Source of the DNA: Paragorgia papillata
Taxonomy: Eukaryota > Cnidaria > Anthozoa > Scleralcyonacea > Coralliidae
Assembly: GCA_035771165.1 (NCBI GenBank)
Contig: JAWNZC010000445.1
Coordinates: 1,965,001-2,029,000, forward strand
Length of the DNA stretch: 64,000 bases
Direction of reading: 5' to 3'
Part shown: positions 9,280 to 20,812 of the stretch, one piece after another
Layout: every line of letters begins with the position of its first letter
Numbering within the stretch: the first letter of the stretch is position 1
Translations under genes and position numbers: made by a program
The notes under the pieces: model-generated
Told to the model about the DNA's origin: nothing
The model's input: only the letters and a program-made list of their open reading frames with translations
The model's database searches: none

Positions 9280-9500
9280 GTTTTACTTTGCTCTGCTCTG
9301 ATTTACACTGCTCTCCTCAGCTCAGCTCTGGTTTGCTCTGCTCCACTAGGCGCAGCTCGGGGCAGCGCAGTTCAGCTCAGCTCAGCTCAGCTCAGTTCAG
9401 TTCAGCCCAGCACAGTCACGTTCCGTTCCGTTCAGTTCAGCTATACTTTGCTTTGCTCTGCTCTGATTTGCTCTGCTCTACTCAGCTCTTCTCTCTCTGC
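9280..9500. repeat. (CTCAG/CTCTG)n minisatellite
   Basis: Degenerate pentamers of the GCTCT/GCTCA/GTTCA type sit in the intron between SLCO exons 3 and 2. Confidence 0.9.
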
Positions 9501-9575
9501 TATGCTCTGTTTTGCTTTTCACCACATGTTTAGCAATATTGCGGCAATTCATTATACCACAAGTTAAAGCATTAC

Positions 9576-9752
9576 CTGTTATTATTCCACCAAAACCAAT
9601 CCACTTGACCTTATTTCCAAAGTTTCCATAATGAGACACAATCAATCCAAACGCAACAGCAGCAACATCATTAGCTGCAGCTATCATTCCAATGTCAAAA
9701 CTCGAAAAATTAAATCGTTTTTCAATCTGGGGCATAACGATTGCCAACATAC
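9576..9752 (-). CDS. SLCO (OATP) transporter gene B, coding exon 2
   Basis: A 177-base exon bounded by TTTTAG|GTATG and ACAG|GTAATG, phase 1 at both ends. It encodes MLAIVMPQIEKRFNFSSFDI, then GMIAAANDVAAVAFGLIVSH and KVKWIGFGGIITG. The IEKRF...SS..G block and the following transmembrane helix are the family signature around TM1-TM2. It joins in frame with exon 1, whose GQG completes the typical QGM turn, and with exon 3. Confidence 0.9.
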
Positions 9753-11983
9753 CTAAAACTGCAAACGCTAAAAAGAGAAAAAAGAAAATAGTTTTTGCAT
9801 TTGTTTCTGTTTTTATAAACACTATATTTTTACACTTCAGGGAAATTGTAAAGTAAGGTAAAGTAAAACTAAATAAAAAAGAACACAGCCCAGTCTAGTC
9901 TAGTTACAATATTAGGTCTCGCGAGCTACAATCAATTTCAAAAGTAGTTGGGACACTTGAGCTTTTCTAAATATACTCGTTCAACATCGTCTATTTTGCG
10001 ATATGTACACAATCCCTCCCTCCCCCTCCCTTTACAATGTTGTCTAATGAAACAAATTAACAATTCCGGCAAAAATCACCGTAAACATGGTATACAACAT
10101 TGAACAGGGGGCCGGGGGAGTTAGAAAACCGAAAAAGGACGCAAATGTCCCAAGGCTTTTGAAAATGATTGTCTGAGAAAACATTTTCCGTTAATATAGA
10201 ACATTAGCTGTTATGTAGTTGGGTTTTAAACAATAATAGCAATAATTGAGTGAAATGTTGACATTTTGTTGGTAACAGAATTATTATAGGGAGTTTAAAG
10301 GCATTTAGTTGTGTTTATTGCTCAAAAAAAAGTTATTTTATTGATTAAGACGTCTTTGCACGAATTATTGAAAACATACTACAATGAAAGTGATCGCCTC
10401 ATGACAATGCAATTGGAAAAGCTTGATTTATCTAAAAAATAATTTAAATTTATTCACAATCAATCGATTACGTATTTCTTTAAGTATGTGGAGAGTTTAA
10501 CTTATGCAATATTCCCTTCACTTAAAACGACTTCGCGTTAAAGGGGAATTGAAACGTCTTTGTGTTAACCTGAGGTGCGCAGCGTTTCATGTGTTCGGCG
10601 CATGTAAGCGAAAACGCTTTTTGGATAGCGAATATTTTAATAATTTTACAAATGCCATAGAATATGTGCGTTACTCAATTTCACTACGGAAAGCAATATT
10701 GTAGAAATGAACTTCGATCAAAAAGCACGGAATTTTAGACATTCAATAACACCTAATACAAACAAGTAAATTGCGTAATATATTGAAAATTGTTTTAGGT
10801 TTTCATTAGTATACATATCATGCACGAGAGTAGCAGTATACACAGCGATAACACGTGGAAATAATGGCTAATCTATTAACAAATATAACTTGATATTCGA
10901 TTGTTATTACTAATGCCAGCACTGTGCTCGCACGGTACTCACCACGATACTCACTGATTACCATGGGAATTATTTCGGTAAATCTGTGTTGTTTCACGAA
11001 AACTGGTCACTTCGGCTGTTTGCTATAGTGTTACCAGCATTGTGTTGGTTTCTATGAAAGGTATTAACTGCTGTTTCATTCATAAAATAGACTTTAAGCG
11101 GCGACGATGCTCACTTCCGTAGCATAAAAGGAGACATATAAGATCAAGTTATTTATAGTATATAGCGAGTATTGTTGTAAAAAAAAAAGGATTTTATTTT
11201 CTTGAAGACGCAATAGTTATAGTCATCAAAAGGGCACAAGAGAAGAGGGGCTCGCTCTCTGCTTCCATTCTAGGCATAACTTTTCAAATTCAAAACTTCG
11301 GAGCGTGGAAGGCTGTCGTCGTAGTCAGTCCAGGACGCATCAGTTTCAACGTGTCATTCTTCAATACCGCTTTAGCAATTCTGTATTTCCGTGGCAATTC
11401 TCTGGTGAGAGCCGTGAACAAATGCTTATCCGAGGACCGCAAAGTCATTTACCAGTTCTTTCCGTATTGTTTTACTCGGATATTTTACAGTAAGATGAAC
11501 TTTAAAGTCTCTTTCTTTTGAGTTTCTGAAGCTTCTCGAACTGGTGAAGGTGAGTTTCAGCTTTCTTTAGCGGGGTCGAGGTCAACATCTGGTTAGTGTT
11601 AAATAATTTTCTCCCATGTCGCGGGAAATGTTTTTTGACAACGAAAACAAGTATCGGCCTGGTGTGACAATTTCTGTGCAGTGCCGTTCATCGTTATATA
11701 AATACTATACAATATACTTGTCAAAAATTACAAATATTTTGTGCTCCTTCCTTGACTTCGTTCAGCGTGAGTCCACGCGTGGGCAATTTTAGCTAAATAT
11801 ATTTTCAAATTTGATTGGATAACACCAGACAAAAGGTAATACGTCACGGAAATCAAATCTCCGCTCGGGTTCGCAGACCGTAGTTTTCGCGGGAGGCACG
11901 CCGGCAGAAAAATAGGTCTGGGTTCGCAGGCTAGGCTGACCGTGGCTCCCGCCAAATTCAGCCACTCTATTCTGGCTCTCTGA
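9753..11983. other. SLCO gene B intron 1, part without recognised features
   Basis: AT-rich, with no frame longer than about 66 codons that resembles a protein. A (T/A)-rich tract and short polypurine runs are the only visible structure. I see no gene or clear repeat boundary here. Confidence 0.6.
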
Positions 11984-13041
11984 TTGGTTTGCACCCTGAT
12001 GGTAACAGCATCAAATTGGTACGCAGAAAACTTTTTAAGAGCGAATCCTGAAAAATTTCAAACGATAACGTTAAAACCAAATCGAACAAATGATAAAGAT
12101 ATTGATGTGTCTCTTAGTATTGACGGTTACCAAATACCTAACAGAGAAGAACTTAAAGTACTGGGAGTAAACCTTGATGAAATTCTTGATTTTAATAAAC
12201 ATGTCACCACTGTGTGTAGAAAAAGTAGCAGAAAAGTTGGGGTGATATTACGTTTACGGAAGTTAATTCCAACATCTGCAAAGCTACAACTTTACAAGTC
12301 TGCAATCTTACCGCATCTTACGTATTGTCACTTAGTGTGGCACTTTTGTCGGGCTTCAGATAAAAGAAAGTTAGAGCGAATTCAAGAGCGAGCCCTCAGA
12401 GCAGTATATAATATAACTGACTCAACTATTACGTACCAGCAGCTACTCAATCGTGCTAATCTCCCAAGTTTAATTAATAGAAGACTTCAAGATACAGCAA
12501 TATTAATGTACAAAATTAAGCCGAACAATTTAAGTCCTGTTCACTTAAATGAAATCTTCATAAAAAATATTAATCATTACAAACTGCGAAATGCAGATTT
12601 TAACATACCGTGATACAGTACAGTTAAATACGGTAAACATTCTTTAAGATATTATGGCCCTTATATATGGTCTAAATTAACCAAAGAAGATAAAGAGAAA
12701 CCTAGTTTAGAATCTTTTAAAAGGAATATTAGAAAACAGGACTTAGAAAGCATACTCGATAATAACTGCAGAAATTGTATTTTATGTTCAACTTAATTTT
12801 TATTGTATTTTATTTATATTGATCTATTTATTTTTTTATTTATCATATTGTATATAGGTGTATTTTAAGAAATATTCTTAATAGTTTTAATAGGTAAATT
12901 ATTGTAAAAATAGAGAAATTTTGATCTCGTAGTATAAATCCTATTTTAGTCTAAAACTTATCAATAGTGTCCCCAATTAGCTGTATATATAGCTAAATAC
13001 ATTGACACTTAAATAAAGTTATTCATTCATTCATTCATTCT
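11984..13041 (+). mobile_element. 5'-truncated LINE, 3' end of reverse transcriptase ORF
   Basis: The C-terminal part of a jockey/CR1-like ORF2: NPEKFQTITLK, LKVLGVNLDEILDFNKHV, SAILPHLTYCHLVWHFCR, RKLERIQERALRAVYN. After a frame break at 12611 it continues YGKHSLRYYGPYIWSKL to a TAA at 12794-12796. The 3' end is AATAAAG followed by five ATTC repeats (13020-13041), the usual short-repeat tail of CR1/L2-type LINEs. The catalytic YADD region is absent, so this is a dead 5'-truncated copy inside SLCO intron 1. Confidence 0.9.
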
Positions 13042-13550
13042 TAATAGTCCGCTGACCATGGCTAAATTTAGCAGATCGCGCCGCTGACCATGGCTGAATT
13101 TAGCAGAAGTGTTGTCCAATTTCTTCAGCGAATTCGTACCAACGTTCGGTAACTTTTTCGGCCACTCTCGCCACGTTCACCTGAGACTGATTGCGGTGCA
13201 ACTGATTGTCAAGGATGCGAAAATTCAAAAAATTCCGCTGCTATTTTGACAATCGGTTTAGTATTTTTACGGCGGCTAATGTCGTTCTTACGTAACTATC
13301 CTTTTATTATTAACAATTTATTATTTATTTATGAAATATCAATTATATTATTTAATTTGGAATAATTAGGAAAATCTGACCGTGGCTCAAGCCACGCTCG
13401 CACCCCTCTACATCCGCCCCTGGCTCGTGTCACGAAATTCTTTCGTCGGCCGCAAAAGGAGAGTTGAATAGACGAGTTCAAGGTTATGGACGCCATATTG
13501 AAAAGGGCGCAAAGAGTCTGGGGCGAGCTCGGTCAAAGGGGGCAAACGCC

Positions 13551-13940
13551 AACCTCGTACCCAGGGCAATTTGTAGGGAACTGGGCCAAGATGGCGGGAA
13601 CAAATGGCCCTGGTGGAGGCTAGGCTATCCCAGCCTTTGATTGGTCAAGAGCTTATGGCGTAAATCAGACGGTTTGATTTTGTTTTGTTTTTTTTAAATT
13701 GTATTTTGACCTTAATTGTCGGTTGTTCCTGCCCACGGCACGGGAAATTGTATTTTAAACCATGCAATAATTAGCTGTAATTAGGTATAATTACTGTGTA
13801 AATAACTGAGTTCTAGTTATCAAAATGCGCAATATACTGCGCATTTTCAGCTAGCCTCCACCAGGGCCATTTGTTCCCGCCATTTTGTTTTTGGCCGCCA
13901 TCTTGGCCCAGCCCCTACAAATGGCCCTGGGGACGAGGTT
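13551..13940. mobile_element. MITE with 11-bp target duplication
   Basis: Ends AACCTCGTACCCAGGG and CCCTGGGGACGAGGTT have inverted arms of about 80 bp, including AGATGGCGGGAACAAATGGC. The 11-bp repeat GGGCAAACGCC flanks it exactly (13540-13550 and 13941-13951). A 9-11 bp duplication suggests Mutator-type mobilisation. Confidence 0.9.
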
Positions 13941-14062
13941 GGGCAAACGCCATATATTTTCATATGTAAACTTCACGATTTTTGATCAGTGGGTGAATGG
14001 TTTACGCTTCTTTTGAATGATTTCGGGTCCGTATCGTTTTGTAATTTCTGTAATACTTCAAG

Positions 14063-14385
14063 GAAACGTAGGGAAAGCTTTGTATGTTATTTTGGAAGGC
14101 TTGGAGGATTCTAAAAGAAATCGCGATGGTTTGTTGAGGAATTGCATGTACACGCGCCTATTGATACAGAGCGAGGAGCGATGAACAAGCCAATTTACGA
14201 GCAGGTATTCTAAATGTTAGTGATAGATTGCACTTTTAAGGACGTGAACTGAACCTAGAGAGTCTAGAATATTTTCATGACCAAATCAGTGAAGCGCTCG
14301 CATGCAATTCCTCAACAAACTATCGCGATTTCTTTTAGAATCCTCCAAGCCTTCCAAAATAACATGCAAAGCTTTCCCTACGTTT
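14063..14385. repeat. Foldback element, ~85-bp arms
   Basis: AACGTAGGGAAAGC ... GAAATCGCGAT on the left pairs with its complement at 14303-14385. I found no target duplication. From 14390 to 14730 there are CCGG-rich short inverted motifs and no gene. Confidence 0.85.
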
Positions 14386-14742
14386 CAATCGCGTGACCCA
14401 AGTTAACCGGGCTAGCCCAACTCATGCAAACAGCCACTTAATAGATTCTGTTTGCATGGAAAGCTGGCCGGGAGTTACGCCGGCCTCAAAATTTCAGTTC
14501 GGTCTAGGCGAGCTGAGATTAGGCCGGTTGAATCTCAGGCCGGACTCATGAAAACGATCTACAGTAAAACCACTACAACCGACCTAAAGTCAGTCCGACC
14601 CAAGTTCGGGCCCTCCTCATGTGAACACTCCCTAAGTTAACTCGAATAACATTTACCCCCAATTCTCAAATCCAAGCTAACATATCCATCTGTCTACCAA
14701 ATTAATTAAAACAAAAGTAAATATATAAGCCTCATCACAAAC

Positions 14743-14917
14743 CTTGCCCAAAGGTTAAACCAATAATCCCAGCAAGGAAGATCCATGGATTATTCAAAGC
14801 TTGTAGACAAGACGGAGCGAATCCGAAATAGCCAAATTTTCCATTATTACGAACTCTTATTAATAAATTCTCCGCGTTTTCGGACTGCTCAACTCTAATT
14901 TTTTTCTGGCCCGTCAT
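14743..14917 (-). CDS. SLCO (OATP) transporter gene B, first coding exon
   Basis: From the ATG at 14917 it encodes a short cytoplasmic N terminus ending FGYFGFAPSCLQALNNPW and a first hydrophobic helix IFLAGIIGLTFGQG, with donor GGCAAG|GTTTGTG in phase 1. The G-x-x-x-x-x-CLQ.L.NP pattern just before TM1 is typical of OATP proteins, and the phase matches exon 2 at 9752. An untranslated 5' exon may lie upstream. No TATA box is obvious. Confidence 0.8.
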
Positions 14918-15119
14918 GAAACGATACGTTTATGAAACCAATTCGCTGGATGTCCTTCTTTCGTAAGAAAAAACCTGCCCTGGCCGTAGTCTTGGATAAG
15001 GTTCGGATCAATAACTAAAAACAGTAAGTAAAAAAGGCATCATCACTAATGAGCTAATATATTAAACGCTTCAAGGAATACTGTAATGGGTATTGGTTAA
15101 AAGCTTTCAATAGTATTGT

Positions 15120-15936
15120 TATTTTAACATTCCTGAAGCATAATAGAATCCAGGCAACGGGCGAGGGTCAACATCGCTCTTAAGTGTGGCAGAAGAGCAA
15201 CGTTTGAATCAATTAAGAGCGGCAACAGACCAGTGAACTCTAAAGTTGACTGGAGCGCTTGACTGTTCTCGACACGATATTTGCATTACTACCACAAACC
15301 GAGTTATTTCGCATCGCCGCAATCTCGTCGGTAAAACTTTGTTCTTGAACAATCTTGACAATTTCAAGTTGCGCTTCACGCAACTCTGATCTTCGACCGT
15401 TATTGGCTGAATGCCTGTTTGTCTTGGTTCAAGCTCTTTTGGAGAACCTGTTTCGCAGGCTTTACGTAGCCCCCGTCTATAACGCAGCATCCATGCGACA
15501 AACTTCTTCAAACGGTACCAAGAAGAAAAACGTGCAAAGATTTGATCGATTTCACCAACGACGGTCGCCTCGGTCGCGAACGACTTAATCTTCTTCACTT
15601 TTGGATCGTTGTCTTTGATGACAGGAGCGCTCACACTTGGCGGTTCTGGCCAGCTCGCTTTCAACTGCGACAAAAACTCTGGGCTTTCCAACCAACGCTT
15701 GTTCTTTAGCAGATCTTCCACTTGTAAACCCCTTGACGCGTCGTCAGCTGGATTCGATTTCGTGTCCACGTATAGTTCCATTGTGATGGCGAGGATACGT
15801 CGTGTATGGAAGAAACGCGATTCGCAACGAAAGTGTAAAATCTCTTATCTTCATTTGTGATGTAACTTAGAACGCACGTACTGTCCGTCCAAAATACCGA
15901 CTCGCTGATCGGTATGTCGATTTCTTTCCTAATCAA
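15120..15936 (-). pseudogene. BEL-B retrotransposon, RNase H-side fragment
   Basis: Minus-strand continuation of the older BEL/Pao copy. From 15936 it reads the RNase H-type segment ISESVFWTDSTCVLSYI and FYTFVANRVSSI, then VDTKSNPADDASRG and ARFSSWYRLKKFVAWMLRYR, before losing frame near 15330. The integrase and 3' LTR are missing. The piece that precedes it in the protein lies at 31139-33840, and the break carries the 5-bp duplication ATCAA made by BEL-A. Confidence 0.85.
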
Positions 15937-16565
15937 TGTAACTCCAGGGTTGCTGATCTGAATATTTCTAGAGCCACAGGGATAGCGGATGGTACAATAA
16001 ATGATTTTCGAACTCAACAGATAAACAATAAACAAGACTTTAATTAACAAATAAACGATTAGCTTGGGTAAGCTGATGTATAGGTTATACGAAGAAGTAG
16101 AGTCGGTTGCGAAATTTAGCCAATGGGAACCGTAGAACTGTAGCGCTGTTGGACTGCTGAATACTGTTGAATACTGTTGATTCGAACTGAAATACGACAA
16201 CGGATAATTTATCTTAGCTAATGTTAACTAATGTTACGCATGCAAATACTGATAAATAAAAATACTAATTATACGTTTACGATTACATACAAGAATAAAT
16301 GGACTTACGTACTTTGGTTTACACTTGTACCAAGTAGCGATAGTAGATTGAGTAGATAGGTAGATTGGGTAGATTGAAATAAAGTCCCTTAACTTTGGTA
16401 GCGTCTGCACTGAAACACAGTCTTGACTATAATAATTCTGTCCTTAGATTGTTACAATTAGAAATACCCTGAAGGCGTTTCCGTAGGAACAAAGAAGTAC
16501 TAAATAATAAAGGTTCTATTATACTAACTAAATAATTATTAAAGTTTAGCCGTTTCAAACTAACA
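15937..16565 (-). repeat. BEL-A 3' LTR
   Basis: 629 bp; on the minus strand it starts TGTTAGTTTGAAACGG and ends CCTGGAGTTACA. Partner of 22949-23440 plus 30997-31133. A 124-residue frame inside is LTR sequence and not a gene. Bases 16566-16833 are the untranslated stretch before it. Confidence 0.95.
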
Positions 16566-16833
16566 TTCCAGCCCCTTAAATAAAGGCTTCTCTGCAAGAT
16601 AGCCTTTACAAATCATATACAACGACAAACAAAAGGTTTGAAACGTAATAACATGCAAAAACATATTACCATATAATAAATGTTTTAAATGCTTGTAAAA
16701 TATTAATGTTAAAGAGTTTTGCTACTTATCGTCAATTGATGTAGCTGCTGTTTCCAGTAGAACAATCTTGGTGATTGGTCGCACCAATACTGCTGTTTTG
16801 GTCTTCACTTTTACTGATCGTACCAGCCCATCT

Positions 16834-18105
16834 TTACGGTTGTGTTGCCTCCAAAATGCGTCCTAAAGGCCAGGAACTGCGAGGGGTGCGTTCGTCAAGA
16901 ACCAAGACAACATCGTTGACCGCGATGTTTTGGTGAGTCTTGCTCCACGTCTGTCTTTCTTGCAAAGATGGCAGGTACTCCCGTATCCAACGTCGCCAAA
17001 ATACGTCGGCGAGGTACTGTACTTGCCGCCACCGCCACCGGCTGTAGGTGTCGTCTTTTGTGAAACTCCCTGGTGGTACTGTAGGTCCTGAACGCAGCAG
17101 TAGCGGGTGGTTGGGGGTTAAGGGTTCCAGGTCACGAGGGTCATCCGACAGTTTGGTAAAGGGTCGCCCGTTGACTATCGACTCTACCTCGCACATCAGG
17201 GTGATAAGACCTTCATCGTCCAGAAGCTGTTCCTTTGTGAGCGCCGTCATAACCTTTCTCACGGTTCGGATGCATTTCTCCCACACTCCACCGCGGTGGG
17301 AGCCAGCAGGAGCGTTGAACGTCCACTTGACGTTTCTTTGTAGCAAAAATTCGTGAACTTGTTGCTGGTTCCATCCTTCGACTGCTTCTCGTAATTCCCG
17401 TTCTCCTTTGACAAAGTTTCCACCGTTGTCGGAACGTATTTCCTTGGGTTCTCTTCTTCTAGCAACGAACCTCCTCAAGGCGTTAATAAAGGATTCCGTA
17501 TCCAAGGAGTGGGTGACTTCAATGTGAACTGCTCGAATGGCGAGACATGTAAACAGTACTCCATATCGTTTGACGATGCGCCTTCCACGACGCGCTGTAA
17601 AGGGACCAAAACAGTCTACTCCAACATACGTGAAGGGTGGCTTGGATGGCGTAATTCGGTCTTCAGGCAAACTCGCCATTTTCTGCTGTTGTACTGGTGC
17701 TTGACGCCGTCTACAATCAAAACAGGTGTTGATGCTGCTGCGTACGTTTGATCTTGCACTCACGATCCAGTATCATTGCCTTATTAATGCTAATGTGTGT
17801 TCTAGACCAGAATGCCCGGAGATTCGGTGGTAGTGCCCAAAAATCAACTTGACCACGTGGTGTTTCTTTGGCAGGATAATGGGATGTTTGGCTTCGATAT
17901 TGATGGGTGCTCGTTGCAGGCGCCCCCCTACGCGAAGAAGGCCGTTGTCCACGACGGGATCGAGCTTGAATATATCGCTGTTCTTCTTTAATGCAATCTT
18001 TCTTGTTACGATTGATTGAGCGGAGTTTCCGAGGCAGAGCAGTTCGTCATGGAAGCACTGATTCTGCACATTTTTAAGAATCTCTCTCTCGGCGTTGTTC
18101 AGCAA
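16834..18105 (-). pseudogene. BEL-A integrase
   Basis: The N-terminal zinc-binding H...H part (HHVVKLIFGHYHRISGHSG) lies in 18105-17773, followed by an in-frame TGA and then the CFDCR pair and the DDE core: YVGVDCFGPF (first Asp), EIRSDNGGNF (second Asp) and RGGVWEKCIR (Glu). A C-terminal DUF5641-like tail (WRWRQVQYLADVFWRRW, NDVVLVLDE) follows, ending at 16834. All three catalytic acids are present, so the only visible lesion is the stop near 17772. Function in the family: insertion of the element's cDNA into host DNA. Confidence 0.9.
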
Positions 18106-20580
18106 CGGACACTTATCGGTATGATTCCATCAATCGGTTGCACTTCAGTCGCGTTTCCTGTCTTGACTTTCTTGCAGTGCCTTCGCAAGTTGGTCATGTA
18201 GCGACGTATCCACGCCACTATCTTCTTCAGTTTGCACCAGGAAGAGAAGCGCACTAGAATCGTTAGTATGGGATTAGGAGTTCCGTTCGTTGAACTAGCG
18301 TAGACTTTGACTGCGTTCTTGATCTCTGGATCTTCATTGGAAATGTCGCCCATGTCTGTGGGCCTCTGAGGCCAGGATTCGCTTGGTTGGATGAGAAAGT
18401 TTGGACCATGTATCCAACGCTGTAAAGAATCGGTTGAAACCCCTCTGGATGCTTCGTCCGCCGGGTTTGATTGTGTATCCACATATCTCCACTGCGACGG
18501 CGACGATGTGTCTCGAATTGCTGTCACTCGGTTCGCCACGAAGGTCTGGAACCTTTTGGTCTCATTCTCAATGTATCGCAACACGCATGTGCTATCAGTC
18601 CAGAAAAATGACTGGTCAACTGGTAGGCTGAACTCCTGTCGCGTTATCCGGTCTAATCTTGTCGCGAGGACGGCTGCTGATAGTTCCATTCTAGGTATGG
18701 TCATTGACTTTAGAGGAGCGAGTCGCGACTTCCCCATTACAAAGGAGCAATGGGCCTTGCCACTGCCATCGACGATTCTCAGATATGTTACTGCGCCATA
18801 TCCTGACTGTGAGGCGTCGGAAACGTGGTGGAGCTGACATGACTTTATTTCACAGAAGTCTGCAGGCTTGAAGCAACGGTCGATGGTCAGCTCCTCAAGC
18901 TTTGATAAGTTGCTAAGCCAAAGTCTGCCATCGTTGCTGGTCTTCCTCTGGAATTTTGTCGTCCCAGTCGAGCTTCTTGCGGCACAAATCCTGAAGGATT
19001 AATTTTGCTTGGAAGATGAACGGAGCTGCAAATCCTAACGGGTCATAGATCGAACTGACGACGGATAGTATCCCTCGTCTTGTAGCAGGTTTATCCTTGA
19101 CAGTAATCTTGAATCCGAATTCATCGGAGGTCACGTTCCACTGCACCCCAAGTGCTCTCTCGACTTGCGACTCCAAATCCTTCACGGACGCGGCTCTCTC
19201 AGATTCTGGTAACGATTCCATAACCTTTCTGGAGTTTGAAACCCCTCTTGCGAGTAGTTCGCGCAGTTGGTTCACCAGTCGAATAGCTTCCTCGTCTGAG
19301 TGAATTGACTTGAGGCAATCGTCGACGTAAAAGTTCCTTTGGACGGTTTCGACTGTAACCGGATCAAATTCTTCCTTGTTGTCTTCCGCAGTCTTCGTTA
19401 ATGCAAAATTTGCACAACTCGGGGCGGATGCTCTGCCAAACAAGTGAACTGTCATCAGGAACTCTTCTGGCGGTTGATCAAGCTTGCCATCTGGCCACCA
19501 CAGGAATCTCAGTGCGTCGCAGTCGCTAGGTCGAACTCGTACCTGATGAAACATCGCCTCTATATCGGACATAAACGCGACTGTTTCTTCTCGAAATCGC
19601 GGGTGAGGACGCCAACGAGCGAGTTGGTTAGATCCGGCCCCTGTAGAAGCTGGTCATTCAGCGAAGTGCCACGATACTTCGCTGAGCAATCGAACACTAC
19701 TCTGATCTTGTCAGGCTTTTGAGGGTTAAAGACTGGATGATGCGGAAGATACCAGTGGGTGTTTAGAGGACCAAGGTTGCTATCTTGCACTTGCCTGGCG
19801 TAGCCTTTGCGTAGCAAGTCTTTCATGAATTCCTTGTACTTGGTCGATACCACTGGATCCTTTTGCAATCTTCTCTTTGGAAGCTTTAGTCGGTGCTCAG
19901 CAAGAGGTTTATTATTCTTTAGACATGGTGGATAGTTCTTCCAGGGAAGCGCTAATTCGTAATGTCCATCGACGAGTTTCACCGTGCTTTCCATTATGTG
20001 GATCGCCTTGCGGTCATTCTGAGACATGGTTGTCTTGGAATCGTAGGTTGAGTCGTTGAACTCCATGTTGCAAAACCTCTCGAATTGATGATTCAGCTCC
20101 ATGTTTGCTTCGATGAAGTTTGAAGTGCAGGTTTGATTGCTCTTTGTACCGAGTGGTCCGTTCAAAACACAGCCTAAGGTTGTGCGCGTAGCGAACGGTC
20201 CGCCATCCTTGCTTTCTCTCACCTCCTTCGGTTGCAGGGCTACGGGCACGTCGCTTCCGATCAACAGACCCACTTCGGCATCGACGTTCGGAATGTTCAT
20301 TCCTGTTAGATGTGGCCAACGATCAATATCTTGTTGCGTTGCGATGCTGTTGGTGGAAATCGGTAAGGTTGGTCTGGAGAAAACTTTATAGGTAACTCGA
20401 CGAGGTTGTCCTCATTCAGGTCAAATGCTTCCAAGCTGACGACTGAGGATTCGATGGAGGTGTTTGCTGTTTCCATGGTTGTAAGTGACAAATTCGTTTT
20501 TGCCCCTTCGATATTTATAGTTGCTTCATAAGTTTCTCGGTACAGAAGGATGTATTTGATCCACTGTCCAAGAAGGCTTA
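18106..20580 (-). pseudogene. BEL-A protease, reverse transcriptase and RNase H
   Basis: Fragments in several frames. Protease-side conserved region ETANTSIESSVVSLEAF and VDAEVGLLIGSDVP (20491-20240), connector and RT start HHPVFNPQKPDKIRVVFDCS (19740), RT catalytic blocks [14 protein letters not shown] and FYVDDCLKS (19572-19310), the Pao-specific [20 protein letters not shown] (near 19050), RNase H SFFWTDSTCVL (18590) and QSNPADEASRG (18450). The catalytic Asp pair VDD is present. Frame changes near 20300, 19565, 18913 and 18737 break the polyprotein, though some may be small sequencing or assembly errors. A stop lies near 20580. Confidence 0.85.
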
Positions 20581-20812
20581 AGTCACCACTTTAGTATTCT
20601 TTCCCCTTGCTTTTACAATCACGGGAACCACCCCAAGGCCGGTCGCACACGTAGTTTTCGACAAACGGAAGGCTCTTCGCTGTTCTAACATAACCGTTGT
20701 TGGAATCCTTTGTCGCAGATTCAACATCTGTTTCAATTTCGTCAGATTTTGTCGCACCGGGATCCTTTGTCGTTTCTCCCGGCTGTACCTTGGATAGTGG
20801 GTTTCTTGTAGA

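Noticed and set aside
9253..9567. Ser/Cys/Leu-rich frames around 9.3-9.5 kb
   Set aside because: Translation of the CTCAG minisatellite, overlapping antisense to the intron next to SLCO exon 2.
15706..16200. 164-residue frame beginning MSYFSSNQQYS, repeated at 22838-23212
   Set aside because: Identical because it lies in the two BEL-A LTRs; no protein family resemblance.
16834..20580. Exogenous retrovirus
   Set aside because: Domain order, VDD reverse transcriptase, DUF1759/Pao-type RNase H region and lack of an envelope gene place it in BEL/Pao retrotransposons.
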